Numbered from the stretch's first letter, positions 16,397 through 26,085 are shown. The stretch: DNA of 64,000 nucleotides from Ruegeria sediminis (GCF_005938215.1 NZ_VCPD01000006.1:1-64000), one strand, 5' to 3'. The notes: generated from the sequence alone by a model not told the origin. A program made the numbers and translations.

Positions 16397-17365
16397 ATGC
16401 TGGATCACACTACCGGAGCCGACCTGACGATCGACCACATGCGCGCGGCGCATGACCGGATCAGGCCGCATATCCGCTGCACGCCGGTCTTGACGTCGGA
16501 TTATCTGAACGACCTGACCGGCGCCGAACTGTTCTTCAAATGCGAGAATTTTCAGGAGGCTGGCGCGTTCAAGGTCCGTGGCGCCTGCAACGCAGTGTTC
16601 GGTCTGAGCGAGGAGATGGCGCGCAAGGGCGTCGCCACACATTCTTCGGGCAACCATGCACTGTCGCTTTCCTATGCCGCGGGCCGCAGGGGCATTCCCT
16701 GCAACGTGGTGATGCCGCGCACCGCGCCACAGGCCAAGAAGGACGCGGTGCGCCGCTATGGCGGTACGATCACCGAATGCGAGCCCTCCACAACGTCGCG
16801 CGAGGCGGTCTTTGCCGAGGTTCAGGCCCGCACCGGGGCCGAGTTCGTGCATCCCTACAACGATCCGCGCGTGATCGCAGGCCAGGCAACCTGTTCGGCC
16901 GAACTGCTGGAACAGACCGGCGGGCTGGATGCCGTCGTAGCGCCCATCGGCGGCGGTGGAATGATTTCCGGCACCTGCCTTACAGTTTCGAACCTTGCGC
17001 CCGAAACAAAGATCTTCGCAGCGGAACCGGAGCAGGCCGACGACGCATTCCGATCGTTCAGGGCAGGGCATATCATCGCCGACGACGCCCCCGAAACTGT
17101 TGCCGACGGGCTGAAGGTGCCGCTGAAGGAAAACACCTGGCACTTCGTGTCGAACTTCGTGACCGACATTCACACGGCGTCCGAACAGGAGATCGTGGAC
17201 GCGATGAAACTGACCTGGAAATTTCTGCGGGTGGTGATGGAGCCGTCTTCGGCCGTGCCGGTGGCGACGATCCTGAAGAACCCGAACACATTCAAAGGCA
17301 AGCGCGTCGGCGTGATCGTCACCGGCGGAAACGTGGATCTCGACAAGCTGCCGTGGCTCAAATGA
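16397..17365 (+). CDS. bhcB: beta-Hydroxyaspartate dehydratase, BhcB
   Basis: A 322-residue fold-type II PLP enzyme of the threonine/serine dehydratase family. It dehydrates (2R,3S)-beta-hydroxyaspartate to iminosuccinate. The Schiff-base lysine is K59 in QEAGAFKVRGA. The substrate loop THSSGNHALSLS and the PLP-phosphate loop IGGGGMISGT are intact. It lies 11 bases after bhcA with an AAGGAGATC ribosome-binding site. Without the context it would be annotated as threonine ammonia-lyase, but it lacks the C-terminal regulatory ACT domain. Confidence 0.92.
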   Translation: MLDHTTGADLTIDHMRAAHDRIRPHIRCTPVLTSDYLNDLTGAELFFKCENFQEAGAFKVRGACNAVFGLSEEMARKGVATHSSGNHALSLSYAAGRRGIPCNVVMPRTAPQAKKDAVRRYGGTITECEPSTTSREAVFAEVQARTGAEFVHPYNDPRVIAGQATCSAELLEQTGGLDAVVAPIGGGGMISGTCLTVSNLAPETKIFAAEPEQADDAFRSFRAGHIIADDAPETVADGLKVPLKENTWHFVSNFVTDIHTASEQEIVDAMKLTWKFLRVVMEPSSAVPVATILKNPNTFKGKRVGVIVTGGNVDLDKLPWLK

Positions 17366-17379
17366 AGGGAACAGAATCA

Positions 17380-18543
17380 ATGAACGCACAACTCAGACTC
17401 GACGACCTCGAAGTGGGCTTCGACATCCCCGCCGCAATCGGCATGGACGAAAGCGAAATCCAGACGCCGTGCCTGATCCTCGATCTGGACGCGCTGGAGC
17501 GCAACATCAGGAAGATGGGCGACTACGCCAAGGCGCACGGGATGCGCCACCGGGTGCATGGAAAGATGCACAAGTCGGTGGACGTGGCCAAGCTGCAGGA
17601 GGAGTTGGGCGGCGCGGTCGGCGTCTGCTGCCAGAAGGTCTCGGAGGCCGAGGTCTTCGCCCGCGGCGGCATCAAGGATATCCTGGTCTCGAATCAGGTG
17701 CGCGATCCTGCCAAGATCGACCGACTTGCACGGCTGCCCAACCTTGGCGCCCGCACCATCGTCTGCGTCGATGACATCGAAAACGTCGCGGATCTGTCGG
17801 CCGCTGCGCAGAAGCACGGCACGCAGATCGAGTGCTTTGTCGAAATCGACTGTGGCGCGGGGCGGTGCGGCGTGACCACGACCGGTGCCGTCGTCGAGAT
17901 CGCCCGGGCCATCGACGCGGCGCCCAACCTGAAGTTTACCGGCATTCAGGCCTATCAGGGGGCTATGCAGCATCTCGACACCTACGAGGCGCGCAGGGAT
18001 AAACTCGATCTCGCGATTGCTCAGGTCAAGGACGCGGTCGAGGGCCTCAAGGCGGCAGGACTAGAGCCGGAACTGGTTTCCGGCGGCGGCACCGGATCCT
18101 ACTATTTCGAGTCCAATTCAGGTGTTTACAATGAACTTCAATGCGGTTCCTACGCCTTCATGGATGCCGACTACGGCCGGATCCTGGACAAGGACGGAAA
18201 TCGCATCGACCAGGGCGAATGGGAAAACGCGCTGTTCATCCTGACCAGCGTCATGAGCCATGCCAAGCCGGACAAGGCGATCTGCGACGCCGGCCTCAAG
18301 GCGCAGTCGGTCGATAGCGGGCTGCCCTTCATCTATGGCCGCAACGACGTGGAGTACCTGAAATGCTCGGACGAGCATGGCGTGATCGGAGATCCGAACG
18401 GCGTTCTCAAGGTCAACGACAAGCTGCGCCTCGTGCCGGGCCACTGCGATCCGACCTGCAACGTGCATGACTGGTACGTGGGCGTTCGGAACGGCAAGGT
18501 CGAAACCTTGTGGCCTGTTTCGGCCCGCGGCAAGGCCTTCTGA
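17380..18543 (+). CDS. bhcC: beta-Hydroxyaspartate aldolase, BhcC
   Basis: A 387-residue fold-type III PLP enzyme of the D-threonine aldolase/DSD1 family. It condenses glycine and glyoxylate to (2R,3S)-beta-hydroxyaspartate. The PLP lysine is K62 in RVHGKMHKS. The metal-binding C-terminal motif GHCDPTCNVHDW supplies His/Cys ligands for the catalytic divalent metal. The ATG at 17380 follows AAGGGA by about 8 bases, 14 bases after bhcB; open reading extends much further upstream but overlaps bhcB. The length equals the characterised Paracoccus enzyme. Confidence 0.93.
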   Translation: MNAQLRLDDLEVGFDIPAAIGMDESEIQTPCLILDLDALERNIRKMGDYAKAHGMRHRVHGKMHKSVDVAKLQEELGGAVGVCCQKVSEAEVFARGGIKDILVSNQVRDPAKIDRLARLPNLGARTIVCVDDIENVADLSAAAQKHGTQIECFVEIDCGAGRCGVTTTGAVVEIARAIDAAPNLKFTGIQAYQGAMQHLDTYEARRDKLDLAIAQVKDAVEGLKAAGLEPELVSGGGTGSYYFESNSGVYNELQCGSYAFMDADYGRILDKDGNRIDQGEWENALFILTSVMSHAKPDKAICDAGLKAQSVDSGLPFIYGRNDVEYLKCSDEHGVIGDPNGVLKVNDKLRLVPGHCDPTCNVHDWYVGVRNGKVETLWPVSARGKAF

Positions 18544-18610
18544 CGCAAGATATCCAGTGGTTCGCGGGAGGAGAGCAAAAGCTCGCGATCCGACGAGAAG
18601 GGAGTGAGGA

Positions 18611-20056
18611 ATGACCACAATCGATCAACACCATGTCACCCATGGCGGCACTTTGGACCCCGAGGGGAACAGCACGCTGAACCCGGTGGGTGACGACGAA
18701 AAGACATGGGGGTGGTTTGCCATCTTCAACATCTGGGCAAATGACGTGCAGTCGCTGTTCGGCTATTCGCTGGTGGCGTCGCTTTTCATTTCATTCGGCG
18801 TCGGCGGTTGGACCGCCTTTGCCGCGCTCATCTTCGCCGGGCTTTTCGTGATGTGGATGGTCAACCTGTCCGGCGCGGCGGGCGAAAAATACGGCATCCC
18901 CTATCCGGTCTTCGCGCGCGCCAGTCTGGGCACGCAAGGGGCGAAACTGCCCGCGATTCTCAGGGCAACGGTGGCGGTCTTCTGGTACGGCGTTCAGGTC
19001 TATTTTGCATCGACGGCGCTTGCGCTATTGATCCGCTCGATCACTGGCGCCGGCGGCGGCGCGGAGTTCCTCGGGCTGACCGGGATCGACTGGATGTCCT
19101 TCGTGATCGTCTGGGCCTTTCACATCGTCATCTTCTGGCGCGGCATGAACTGGGTCGAAACCTTTCTGAACATCGCCGGACCCTTCGTCTATCTGGTGAT
19201 GATCGGCTTGGTCATCGTGCTGTGGCAACGCTCGGACGGGCAATTGCTGTCGGCCACGGCGACGATCTTCGCCAATCCCGAGGGCACCTTCGCGACCGAG
19301 TTCAAGGGCTTTGTCGCCATTGTCGGAACCATGGTGGCCTATTTCGCCGCGGTGATGATCAACTTCAGTGACTTTTCGCGCTATGCCAAGGACAAGCCGA
19401 CGATGATCCTGGGCAACCTGGCCGGCCTGCCGTTCAACATGATCCTGTTCTCGGCGCTGGCGCTGTTGACGACCGGTGGTGCAGCCGTGGTCTTTGGCGA
19501 AGAGATCATCAATCCGACAGAGATCGTCGAGCGGACGGACAGCGTGCTGCTGGGCGTGATCGCGGCCATCACCTTTTTCGCCGCCACCGTGGGCATCAAC
19601 CTGGTCGCGAACTTCATCCCGGCCGTCAACGGCATCGCCAACTTGTCCCCGGAAAAAATCAGCTTCCGCAAGGCAGGTCTCATCACGTCGCTCTTCGCGC
19701 TGGTGATCGGCGGTTTCTGGAACAGCTTCATCAGCCAGTTCGGGATCAGCGGTTTCGTCAACACTTTGGGCGCGACGCTGGCCCCGATCTTCGGGATCAT
19801 GATCGTCGACTACTATTGGCACCGGAAGCAGGAACTGAACGAGGACGACCTCTACAACATGGAGGGCGGGATCTATCACTACGACAATGGTTGGAACGGC
19901 GCGGCGGTGAAGGCCTTCGCTTTGGCAGCGATCTTCTCGGTGGCGACCGTCTGGGTTCCCTGGTTCGCGTTCCTGTCCGGTTACAACTGGGTGATCGGCG
20001 CAATCCTCGGCGGGCTGGTCTATCACGGAATGGCAAAAGGCCAAATCCAGGCATGA
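18611..20056 (+). CDS. NCS1-family permease (allantoin/purine-cytosine type) inside the bhc operon
   Basis: A 481-residue transporter with about 12 membrane helices and the NCS1 features NPVGDDEKTWGWFAIFNIWA, WYGVQVYFAS and NFSDFSRY (cation-site region). NCS1 members import allantoin, hydantoins, purines or pyrimidines with Na+ or H+. It lies 67 bases after bhcC with a good AAGGGAG ribosome-binding site and before bhcD, so it is very likely co-transcribed. Given the ureide genes next door, allantoin or a related glyoxylate precursor is a reasonable substrate guess, but substrate specificity cannot be read from sequence. Confidence 0.88.
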   Translation: MTTIDQHHVTHGGTLDPEGNSTLNPVGDDEKTWGWFAIFNIWANDVQSLFGYSLVASLFISFGVGGWTAFAALIFAGLFVMWMVNLSGAAGEKYGIPYPVFARASLGTQGAKLPAILRATVAVFWYGVQVYFASTALALLIRSITGAGGGAEFLGLTGIDWMSFVIVWAFHIVIFWRGMNWVETFLNIAGPFVYLVMIGLVIVLWQRSDGQLLSATATIFANPEGTFATEFKGFVAIVGTMVAYFAAVMINFSDFSRYAKDKPTMILGNLAGLPFNMILFSALALLTTGGAAVVFGEEIINPTEIVERTDSVLLGVIAAITFFAATVGINLVANFIPAVNGIANLSPEKISFRKAGLITSLFALVIGGFWNSFISQFGISGFVNTLGATLAPIFGIMIVDYYWHRKQELNEDDLYNMEGGIYHYDNGWNGAAVKAFALAAIFSVATVWVPWFAFLSGYNWVIGAILGGLVYHGMAKGQIQA

Positions 20057-20156
20057 TGCCGACACGGACGCCCGGCCACTCGTGCCGGGCGTCGCAGTCG
20101 CAACCGGCGCCGGGCCGCTTTTCTAACCTTGTTTCTTCAGATTGCAGGACCAAAGA

Positions 20157-21122
20157 ATGCTGATCGTACCCGAACGTAAAATCGCCGACCTGATGTCCCG
20201 AGAGGCTGCCTTTGAGGCGGTCGAGAAGGTCTTTGCAGCAATGTCTGCCGGCGAAGCCCGCAATTTCCCGGTGATACGCGAGGCGATCGGCCACGCGGAC
20301 GCACTTTACGGGTTCAAGTCGGGCTTTGATCGGGAGACCCTGAACCTTGGCCTGAAATCAGGCGGTTACTGGCCGGGCAACGCCGCGAAGGGGCTTACCA
20401 ATCACCAATCCACAATATTCCTCTTCGACGCCGATACCGGCAAGTGCCGGGCCGTGATCGGTGGCAACCTTCTGACCGCATTGCGCACCGCCGCCGCCGC
20501 GGCCGTGTCGGTGGCGCATCTGGCCCGCGAGGATGCGAAGGTTCTCGGTATCGTCGGCGCCGGGCATCAGGCCAGCTTTCAGTTGCAGGCGGTTGCCGAG
20601 CAGCGCGATTTCGAACGCGTGGTCGGGTGGAACCGCACGCCGGAAAAGCTGGAAGCGCTGGAAAAGACCGCGCGTGACCTGGGCCTGCCATTCCAATCCG
20701 TCAGCCTCGACGAGTTAGGGGCGCAGTCGGACGTGATCGTGACCATCACATCGAGTTTTGCGCCGATCCTGATGAACGCTCAGATCCGCCCCGGCACCCA
20801 CATCGCTTGTATGGGAACGGACACCAAGGGCAAGCAGGAGGTGGACGCAGCCCTGGTGGCGCGGGCCGCCGTCTTTACTGACGAGATCGCGCAATCGGTC
20901 AGCATCGGCGAAGCGCAACACGCGATCGCCAGCGGAGCACTGAGCGAGGTGGAAATCACCGAGATCGGGGCGGTGATCAACGGTGATCATCCTGGTCGCA
21001 GAACACCGGACGAGATCACCCTGTTCGACGGCACCGGCGTTGGTCTGCAGGACTTGGCCGTGGCCGCGGCGGTGCTGGATCAGGCCATCCAAAAGGGCGC
21101 TGCCGTCGAAGTCGAGTTTTGA
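20157..21122 (+). CDS. bhcD: Iminosuccinate reductase, BhcD
   Basis: A 321-residue protein of the ornithine cyclodeaminase/mu-crystallin family. It reduces iminosuccinate to L-aspartate with NAD(P)H, closing the cycle by regenerating the amino donor for BhcA. The Rossmann motif LGIVGAGHQASFQLQAV and the family ALRTAAAAAVS helix are present. The ATG at 20157 (MLIVPERKI) is preferred to an in-frame TTG 15 bases earlier because AGGA precedes it. It is last in the operon, 100 bases after the permease, followed by a strong terminator. Confidence 0.92.
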   Translation: MLIVPERKIADLMSREAAFEAVEKVFAAMSAGEARNFPVIREAIGHADALYGFKSGFDRETLNLGLKSGGYWPGNAAKGLTNHQSTIFLFDADTGKCRAVIGGNLLTALRTAAAAAVSVAHLAREDAKVLGIVGAGHQASFQLQAVAEQRDFERVVGWNRTPEKLEALEKTARDLGLPFQSVSLDELGAQSDVIVTITSSFAPILMNAQIRPGTHIACMGTDTKGKQEVDAALVARAAVFTDEIAQSVSIGEAQHAIASGALSEVEITEIGAVINGDHPGRRTPDEITLFDGTGVGLQDLAVAAAVLDQAIQKGAAVEVEF

Positions 21123-21186
21123 CGGGGCGGCTGGCCCGGACGACCCGGCAATCAAGACCTACGCTATAACGTAGACAAAAAAAGAA

Positions 21187-21210
21187 CCCGGCCAACAGGC
21201 CGGGCCTTTT
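21187..21210. terminator. Bidirectional terminator between bhcD and the NCS2 permease
   Basis: Stem CCCGGCC (21187-21193), loop AACA, stem GGCCGGG (21198-21204). The plus side is followed by CCTTTT and the minus side by TTCTTTTTTT. It can stop both bhcD (rightward) and the leftward ureide operon. Confidence 0.85.
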
Positions 21211-21229
21211 CGGAACGGGTCCGTGTCAG

Positions 21230-22666
21230 TCACACATGATCGTCGTGGGGAAGCGAACCGCGCCCGTGTCCGGCCAAACCTCCGGAAACCTCCTCGGTGG
21301 CTTCGTCGGCCAGTTCGTGCGGCAAGGCCAGGTTCAGCACGATGGCGATCAGCGCCGCCGGCAGCAGGCCGCTGGTCAGCAGGATCCGCGCGGTGTCGGG
21401 CATGTGCTGCAGCGCGCCGGGCTCCAGTTGCAGGCCGAGGCCGATGGAAAGCGAGATGGCGAAGATCACCATGTTGCGCCGGTTCCAGTCTACGTCCGAC
21501 AGCATCGAGATGCCCGCCGCGACCACCATGCCGAACATCACGATCACGCCGCCGCCCAGAACCTCGATGGGAACGGTGCGGATGACGCCTCCGACCTTGG
21601 GGATCAGGCCGCAGATGATCAGGAAGATCGCGCCGCAGGTCACCACGTGGCGGCTCATCACGCCGGTCATGGCGATGAGGCCCACGTTCTGGCTGAACGA
21701 GGTGTTGGGGAAGCCGCCGAAGATGCCCGCCAGCGCGGTGCCAAAGCCGTCGGCATAGGTCGCGCCCTGGATCTCGTCGTCGGTGGCCTCGCGGCCGGCG
21801 CCGCCCTTGGTGATCCCGCTGACGTCGCCCACGGTCTCGACCGCCGACACGAAGGCCATCAGACAGAAGCCGATGATTGCCGCGGCGGAAAACTCGAAGC
21901 CATATCTGAAGGGCTGCGGCAGGGCGAAAGCGGCGGCGCGGTCCCACGATCCGGCGATTGCCTCGAACGAAAGCATTCCGACCATGATCGCATAGACGTA
22001 GCCCGCGATCAGGCCGATCAGCACGGCCGAGACCGAAAGCATGCCGCGGGTGAAGAATTTCAGCCCCAGCGTAGCCAGGATCACCACCAGCGCCGCCGAC
22101 CAATTGAGCAGAGAGCCGTATTCGGGCGTGCCGATGGCCGGAACGCCTCCGGCAGCGTACTGGATGCCCACCTTGACGAGCGCGAGGCCGATCATGGTGA
22201 CCACCAGTCCCGTCACCAGCGGCGGCAGCGCAAAGCGGATCCTGCCGATGAAGGTACCAAGAAATGCGTGAAACAAGCCGCCGATGATGACGCCGCCGAA
22301 CAGGGCCGCCAGCGCATCGACCCCCTTGCCGGCGACCAGCGGGATCATGATGGGCAGGAAGGCGAACGAGGTGCCCTGAACGATCGGCAGCGCCGCCCCG
22401 ACAGGACCGATGGTGATGGTCTGCAGAAGCGTTGCGATACCCGCGAACAGCATCGACATCTGGATGAGGTAGAGCAGCTCCGGAAAATCCGGGCTGTTCG
22501 AGCCAAATCCGAACCCGGCTGCCCCGGCGACGATGATCGCCGGGGTGACGTTCGAGACGAACATCGCCAGGACATGCTGGATGCCCAGCGGTATCGCCTT
22601 GTGCAAGGCGGGCGTGTAGTTGGGATCGCGCAGCTGTTCCGGCGTCCCGATCGAAGTGTCAGCCAA
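21230..22666 (-). CDS. NCS2-family nucleobase permease, probable urate/xanthine transporter
   Basis: A 478-residue NCS2/NAT-family symporter with about 12-14 hydrophobic segments. The family signature is QNVGLIAMTGV, with VSAVETVGDVSGI (helix 8 Glu). NCS2 proteins take up xanthine, urate or uracil with H+ or Na+. It lies 60 bases after allA on the same strand in a puuE-allA-permease operon, so urate (substrate of PuuD) or another purine is most likely. The C-terminal tail is His-rich (LPHDDHV). Confidence 0.88.
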   Translation of the reverse strand: MADTSIGTPEQLRDPNYTPALHKAIPLGIQHVLAMFVSNVTPAIIVAGAAGFGFGSNSPDFPELLYLIQMSMLFAGIATLLQTITIGPVGAALPIVQGTSFAFLPIMIPLVAGKGVDALAALFGGVIIGGLFHAFLGTFIGRIRFALPPLVTGLVVTMIGLALVKVGIQYAAGGVPAIGTPEYGSLLNWSAALVVILATLGLKFFTRGMLSVSAVLIGLIAGYVYAIMVGMLSFEAIAGSWDRAAAFALPQPFRYGFEFSAAAIIGFCLMAFVSAVETVGDVSGITKGGAGREATDDEIQGATYADGFGTALAGIFGGFPNTSFSQNVGLIAMTGVMSRHVVTCGAIFLIICGLIPKVGGVIRTVPIEVLGGGVIVMFGMVVAAGISMLSDVDWNRRNMVIFAISLSIGLGLQLEPGALQHMPDTARILLTSGLLPAALIAIVLNLALPHELADEATEEVSGGLAGHGRGSLPHDDHV

Positions 22667-22726
22667 TGGTGTTCCTCCCTATACTGACTGTCTCGTCTCC
22701 GCCCGCTTCTTGTGTCGGGTCGTGCG

Positions 22727-23215
22727 TCAACCGCGTTCGACGACGTATGGATCGTCGAACCAGAATTCCTCGAGATTGTCGCCCTCGCCGATCCGGTCGA
22801 TCACGGCGAAAAGGCCGGGCTCGTGCAGCGGGGTCAGCACCCCGTGCCATGTGCCGCGGTGAAAGTTGATCGCTTGCCCCGGCTCGGTTTCGAAGGCCAG
22901 CGGGACGCCCGGGAGACCGCCATCGTCGGGCGCCACGATCACCAGAAATGGATCCAGGCTCATCGGGATGAAGGCCTGACTGCCCTCGGGGTGACGCTCG
23001 ACCAGATCAAGTTTCAGCGGCAGCGCGCGCGGTTCCGCCTTGAACAGACTCACACCAGCGCGACCCGAGCCGAAATCGAGCCTTGCACGGTCGTGATACC
23101 TTCCGCAGAGACCCTGGTTGATCATCTTGTCCGGCTCGCCGGCAGTTTCGATCACATCGCCGAACGGCGCGAAGGCCGCGGCGGTCAGGGGCATGATCCT
23201 GATCGTGGCGCTCAT
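22727..23215 (-). CDS. allA: Ureidoglycolate lyase
   Basis: A 162-residue protein of the AllA (ureidoglycolate lyase/hydrolase) family, of normal length. It splits ureidoglycolate into glyoxylate and urea. Recognisable blocks are LTAAAFAPFGDVIE at the N-terminus, FHRGTWHGVLTPL (conserved His pair) and FAVIDR near the end. The start overlaps the stop of the upstream puuE-uraD gene by 4 bases (ATGA), implying translational coupling. Its product glyoxylate is the substrate of the neighbouring bhc cycle. Confidence 0.93.
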   Translation of the reverse strand: MSATIRIMPLTAAAFAPFGDVIETAGEPDKMINQGLCGRYHDRARLDFGSGRAGVSLFKAEPRALPLKLDLVERHPEGSQAFIPMSLDPFLVIVAPDDGGLPGVPLAFETEPGQAINFHRGTWHGVLTPLHEPGLFAVIDRIGEGDNLEEFWFDDPYVVERG

Positions 23216-24651
23216 GCGCCCAGCTTTTCTTGCAGCCGCAATTCGGCGATGCGTTCGACCTGGCGGCAGGCCTCGGCGAACTCGGCGTCGCGGTCGTTGG
23301 CGATGCGGCGCCGGAACGCCTCCATGATGGTGGCCTTGGTGTTGTCGCGCACCGCGATGATGAAGGGGAACCCGAATTTCGCGGTATAGGCGTCATTCAA
23401 CTCGGTGAAGGCCGCGCGTTCGTCGTCGGTCAGGGCGTCAAGGCCGGCCGAGGCCTGCTCGGCCGTCGACTCGACGGTCAGGCGTTTGGCCTGCGCCAGC
23501 TTGCCGGCCAGATCGGGGTGCGCGGTCAGGACGCCCAGGCGCTGGTCTTCAGTGGCGGAGCGAAACACCCGCGTCAGAGCCGCGTGAACACCCTGCGCGC
23601 TGTCATGTGCCGGCCCCTGTTCCAACCCGTGGGCGGCTTCGGCGATCCAGGGGCTGTGCTCGAACACGCCGCCGAATTCCGCCACATAGGCCTCGCGGTC
23701 CAGTTCCGAAGGCCGCAGGCGTCGAACCGGAGGGTGCTGCGCCGTCCAGTGTTCGGCAATCTGCAACCGGGTGGCGAACCAGACGCCGTCAAAGCTGGCC
23801 ATGTAGTCCAGCGCCCGCTTCAGCGCCGCCGCCCGTCCGGGACGTCCCGCGAGACGGCAATGCAGGCCGATCGACAGCATCTTGGGCGCACCGGCCTGAC
23901 CCTCGGCATAGAGTTGGTCGAAACTGTCGCGGATATAGGCCTCGAACTGATCGCCGTTGGTGAACCCGGCCTGGATCGCGAACCGCATGTCGTTCACGTC
24001 GAGCGTATAGGGAACGATCAGCTGATCGCGTTCTCCGACCCGGATCCAATAGGGCAGGTCGTCGGCATAGCTGTCGGCGACATAGTCGAAGGCGCCGGTC
24101 TCGGCCGCCAGCCGCACGGTGTCCATCGAACAGCGCCCGGTGTACCAGCCCCGCGGCCGCTCGCCCACCACCTCGGTGTGCAGACGGATCGCTTCGTCGA
24201 TGGCGGCGCGTTCCTCGGCCTCGGGCATGTCCTTGTGCTCGACCCACTTCAGGCCGTGGCTGGCGATCTCCCAGCCGGCGGACTTCATCGCCGCCACCTG
24301 TTCGGGGCAGCGCGCCAGCGCGGTCGCCACGCCGTAGACCGTCACCGGCACATCCTTCAGCATCCGGTGCAGCCGCCAGAACCCGGCCCGCGCGCCGTAT
24401 TCGTAGATGGTTTCCATGTTCCAGTGGCGCTGACCGGCCCAGGGCTGCGCGCCGGTGATCTCGCTCAGGAACGCCTCGGAGGCCGGGTCGCCGTGCAACA
24501 CGCAATTCTCGCCGCCCTCTTCGTAGTTCAGCACGATCTGAACCGCGATCCTGGCGCCATCTGGCCAGGCGGCTGCCGGCGGGGTGGCGCCGTAACCGAT
24601 CATGTCGCGGGGATATCTAACCATGTTCTTCGGACTCCAGAGCTTTGCCAT
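23212..24651 (-). CDS. Bifunctional allantoinase (PuuE) / OHCU decarboxylase (UraD)
   Basis: A 479-residue fusion. Residues 1-310 are a polysaccharide-deacetylase-type allantoinase, PuuE (VRYPRDMIGYGATPP, IVLNYEEGGENCVLHGD, GWEIASHGLKW, RGWYTGRCSMDTV), hydrolysing allantoin to allantoate without a bound metal in characterised relatives. Residues about 320-479 are OHCU decarboxylase (GGVFEHSPWIAEAAH, LTAHPDLAGKLA, LNDAYTAKFGFPFIIAV, KATIMEAFRRRIAN). That domain makes (S)-allantoin from OHCU. One chain therefore does two consecutive steps. It is first in a leftward operon with allA and the NCS2 permease and divergent from uraH. Confidence 0.93.
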   Translation of the reverse strand: MAKLWSPKNMVRYPRDMIGYGATPPAAAWPDGARIAVQIVLNYEEGGENCVLHGDPASEAFLSEITGAQPWAGQRHWNMETIYEYGARAGFWRLHRMLKDVPVTVYGVATALARCPEQVAAMKSAGWEIASHGLKWVEHKDMPEAEERAAIDEAIRLHTEVVGERPRGWYTGRCSMDTVRLAAETGAFDYVADSYADDLPYWIRVGERDQLIVPYTLDVNDMRFAIQAGFTNGDQFEAYIRDSFDQLYAEGQAGAPKMLSIGLHCRLAGRPGRAAALKRALDYMASFDGVWFATRLQIAEHWTAQHPPVRRLRPSELDREAYVAEFGGVFEHSPWIAEAAHGLEQGPAHDSAQGVHAALTRVFRSATEDQRLGVLTAHPDLAGKLAQAKRLTVESTAEQASAGLDALTDDERAAFTELNDAYTAKFGFPFIIAVRDNTKATIMEAFRRRIANDRDAEFAEACRQVERIAELRLQEKLGA

Positions 24652-24773
24652 TTTGTATTCCGTTCAAATGGCGATTTCTTTCAAAAAATTTGCGAAGGTG
24701 TGTCTGCAACTAAGGATTTGCAGCGCCCGCCAGGAATTCCGATTATTCCAGTGAGCAAGGCTTGGAGGCAAGA

Positions 24774-25130
24774 ATGGCAGGATATCTGACCACCCATGTT
24801 CTGGACACGGCGCGCGGGTGCCCTGCGGAAGGTCTCAGGATCGACCTGTTTCGGATCGATGGCGAAACGCGTGCGCATCTGAAGACGCTGACGACCAACG
24901 GTGACGGGCGCACCGACGAGCAGATCCTGCCTGCCGGTGAATTCAGAACCGGCGTCTACGAGCTTGTCTTCCACGCCGGCGCCTATCTCGACGCCTGCGG
25001 CACGCCGCCTGAGACCCCGCGCTTTCTCGACGTGGTTCCGATCCGGTTCGGCATGTCCGAGGCCGACGCGCATTACCATGTGCCGCTGCTGCTGTCGCCC
25101 TTCGGCTATTCGACCTATCGCGGCAGCTGA
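24774..25130 (+). CDS. uraH: 5-Hydroxyisourate hydrolase
   Basis: A 118-residue transthyretin-related HIUase. It opens 5-hydroxyisourate to OHCU. The diagnostic N-terminal [11 protein letters not shown] and C-terminal [14 protein letters not shown] (the YRGS tetrapeptide) are both present. The ATG at 24774 follows GGAGG by 7 bases. It is divergent from puuE-uraD with a 122-bp shared promoter region. Its last 16 bases overlap the end of the convergent LysR gene. There is no signal peptide, so it is cytoplasmic. Confidence 0.95.
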   Translation: MAGYLTTHVLDTARGCPAEGLRIDLFRIDGETRAHLKTLTTNGDGRTDEQILPAGEFRTGVYELVFHAGAYLDACGTPPETPRFLDVVPIRFGMSEADAHYHVPLLLSPFGYSTYRGS

Positions 25131-26047
25131 ATTCGCTTTTCGCTGTCCTTCACCCGTTCGGCAATCCGGGTGGTCACGAAATCCATGAACAGCCGGGCCT
25201 TCGGGTCCTGACGTCTCCGATGCGTGAACAGGCAAGCCATTTGGATCGGCTCGGGCGGCGTCTTGGTGGCGACCGGAACCAGGGCGCCTGACTGGAGATG
25301 CTCCGCAATCTCGAAGACGGGCTTCAATGCAATGCCGTGGCCGCCCAGGGCCCAATCGGTCAGAACGTCGCCATCGTCGGATTCGTACCGCCCCGACACC
25401 GGAAAGCGTGCCGGCCCCTCGGGCGTGATGAGCCGCCACTGAAACTCGGTGGCGCCGGGAAAGCGCAGGTTCAGACACTCATGCTTGCCGCCCACCAGTT
25501 CGTCGCCGGAGGCTGGGCAACCGCGCCGAGCGATATAGTCGGGCGCGGCGCAGAGGACGCGCGCAACATCTGCAATCTTGCGGATGCGCAGGTTGCTGTC
25601 CTCGGGCTGGCCCAGGAAAAACGCCAGGTCCAGCCCTTCGGTCGTCAGATCGACCTTGCGGTCGGTCAGGCGCAGGCGGATGCTTACCTCGGGGTATTTC
25701 TTCAGGAACTCCGGCACCAGTTGGGCGATCAGCCTGCGCCCGACGCCTAGCGGCGCCGCCACATAGAGCGACCCGCGCGGGTTTTCCGTGATGTCCACCA
25801 CCTGCGCCTCGGCGCTTTCGACCGCCTCCAGCACTTCGCAGGCGCCGCCGTAAAACGCCTTGCCCTGTTCGGTGGGCGTCAAGTTGCGGGTGGTCCGCTG
25901 AAACAGCCGCACACCCAGATGCGCCTCGAGCTGGGAGATCCTCGATGAGGTCACCGCCGGCGAAACCCGCAGGTCGCGCCCGGCTGCGGACATGCTCCCC
26001 AACTCGTAGACGCGCACGAAGGTCCTGATGTTGTCGAGATAGGACAT
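25115..26047 (-). CDS. LysR-family regulator, probably of urate catabolism
   Basis: A 310-residue LysR-type regulator: winged HTH at residues 1-60 ([33 protein letters not shown]) and a periplasmic-binding-protein-like effector domain at 90-300 ([23 protein letters not shown]). The ATG at 26047 is chosen because it starts the canonical N-terminus. It is divergent from puuD with a 100-bp shared region, so by the usual LysR logic it should control puuD and perhaps uraH. The ligand is unknown; a purine catabolite is plausible. Confidence 0.88.
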   Translation of the reverse strand: MSYLDNIRTFVRVYELGSMSAAGRDLRVSPAVTSSRISQLEAHLGVRLFQRTTRNLTPTEQGKAFYGGACEVLEAVESAEAQVVDITENPRGSLYVAAPLGVGRRLIAQLVPEFLKKYPEVSIRLRLTDRKVDLTTEGLDLAFFLGQPEDSNLRIRKIADVARVLCAAPDYIARRGCPASGDELVGGKHECLNLRFPGATEFQWRLITPEGPARFPVSGRYESDDGDVLTDWALGGHGIALKPVFEIAEHLQSGALVPVATKTPPEPIQMACLFTHRRRQDPKARLFMDFVTTRIAERVKDSEKRIQLPR

Positions 26048-26068
26048 TGTTCCGCTTTTTTTGATGCT

Positions 26069-26085
26069 GCTTGATATTTGGAAGC
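26069..26085. promoter_or_regulatory. Candidate LysR operator
   Basis: GCTT-N9-AAGC forms a T-N11-A type inverted repeat in the lysR/puuD divergent region, 63 bases before the puuD start. The position fits a LysR activator site. The assignment is inferred from pattern only. Confidence 0.35.

Noticed and set aside
16540..17379. Upstream extension of the bhcC reading frame
   Set aside because: The extra 280 residues are an alternate frame of bhcB; the ATG at 17380 gives the exact family length.
21236..22687. 483-residue plus-strand reading frame opposite the NCS2 permease
   Set aside because: It is rich in His, Asp, Gln and Arg, with no recognisable domain, and antisense to a clear transporter gene; such frames arise in GC-rich DNA.
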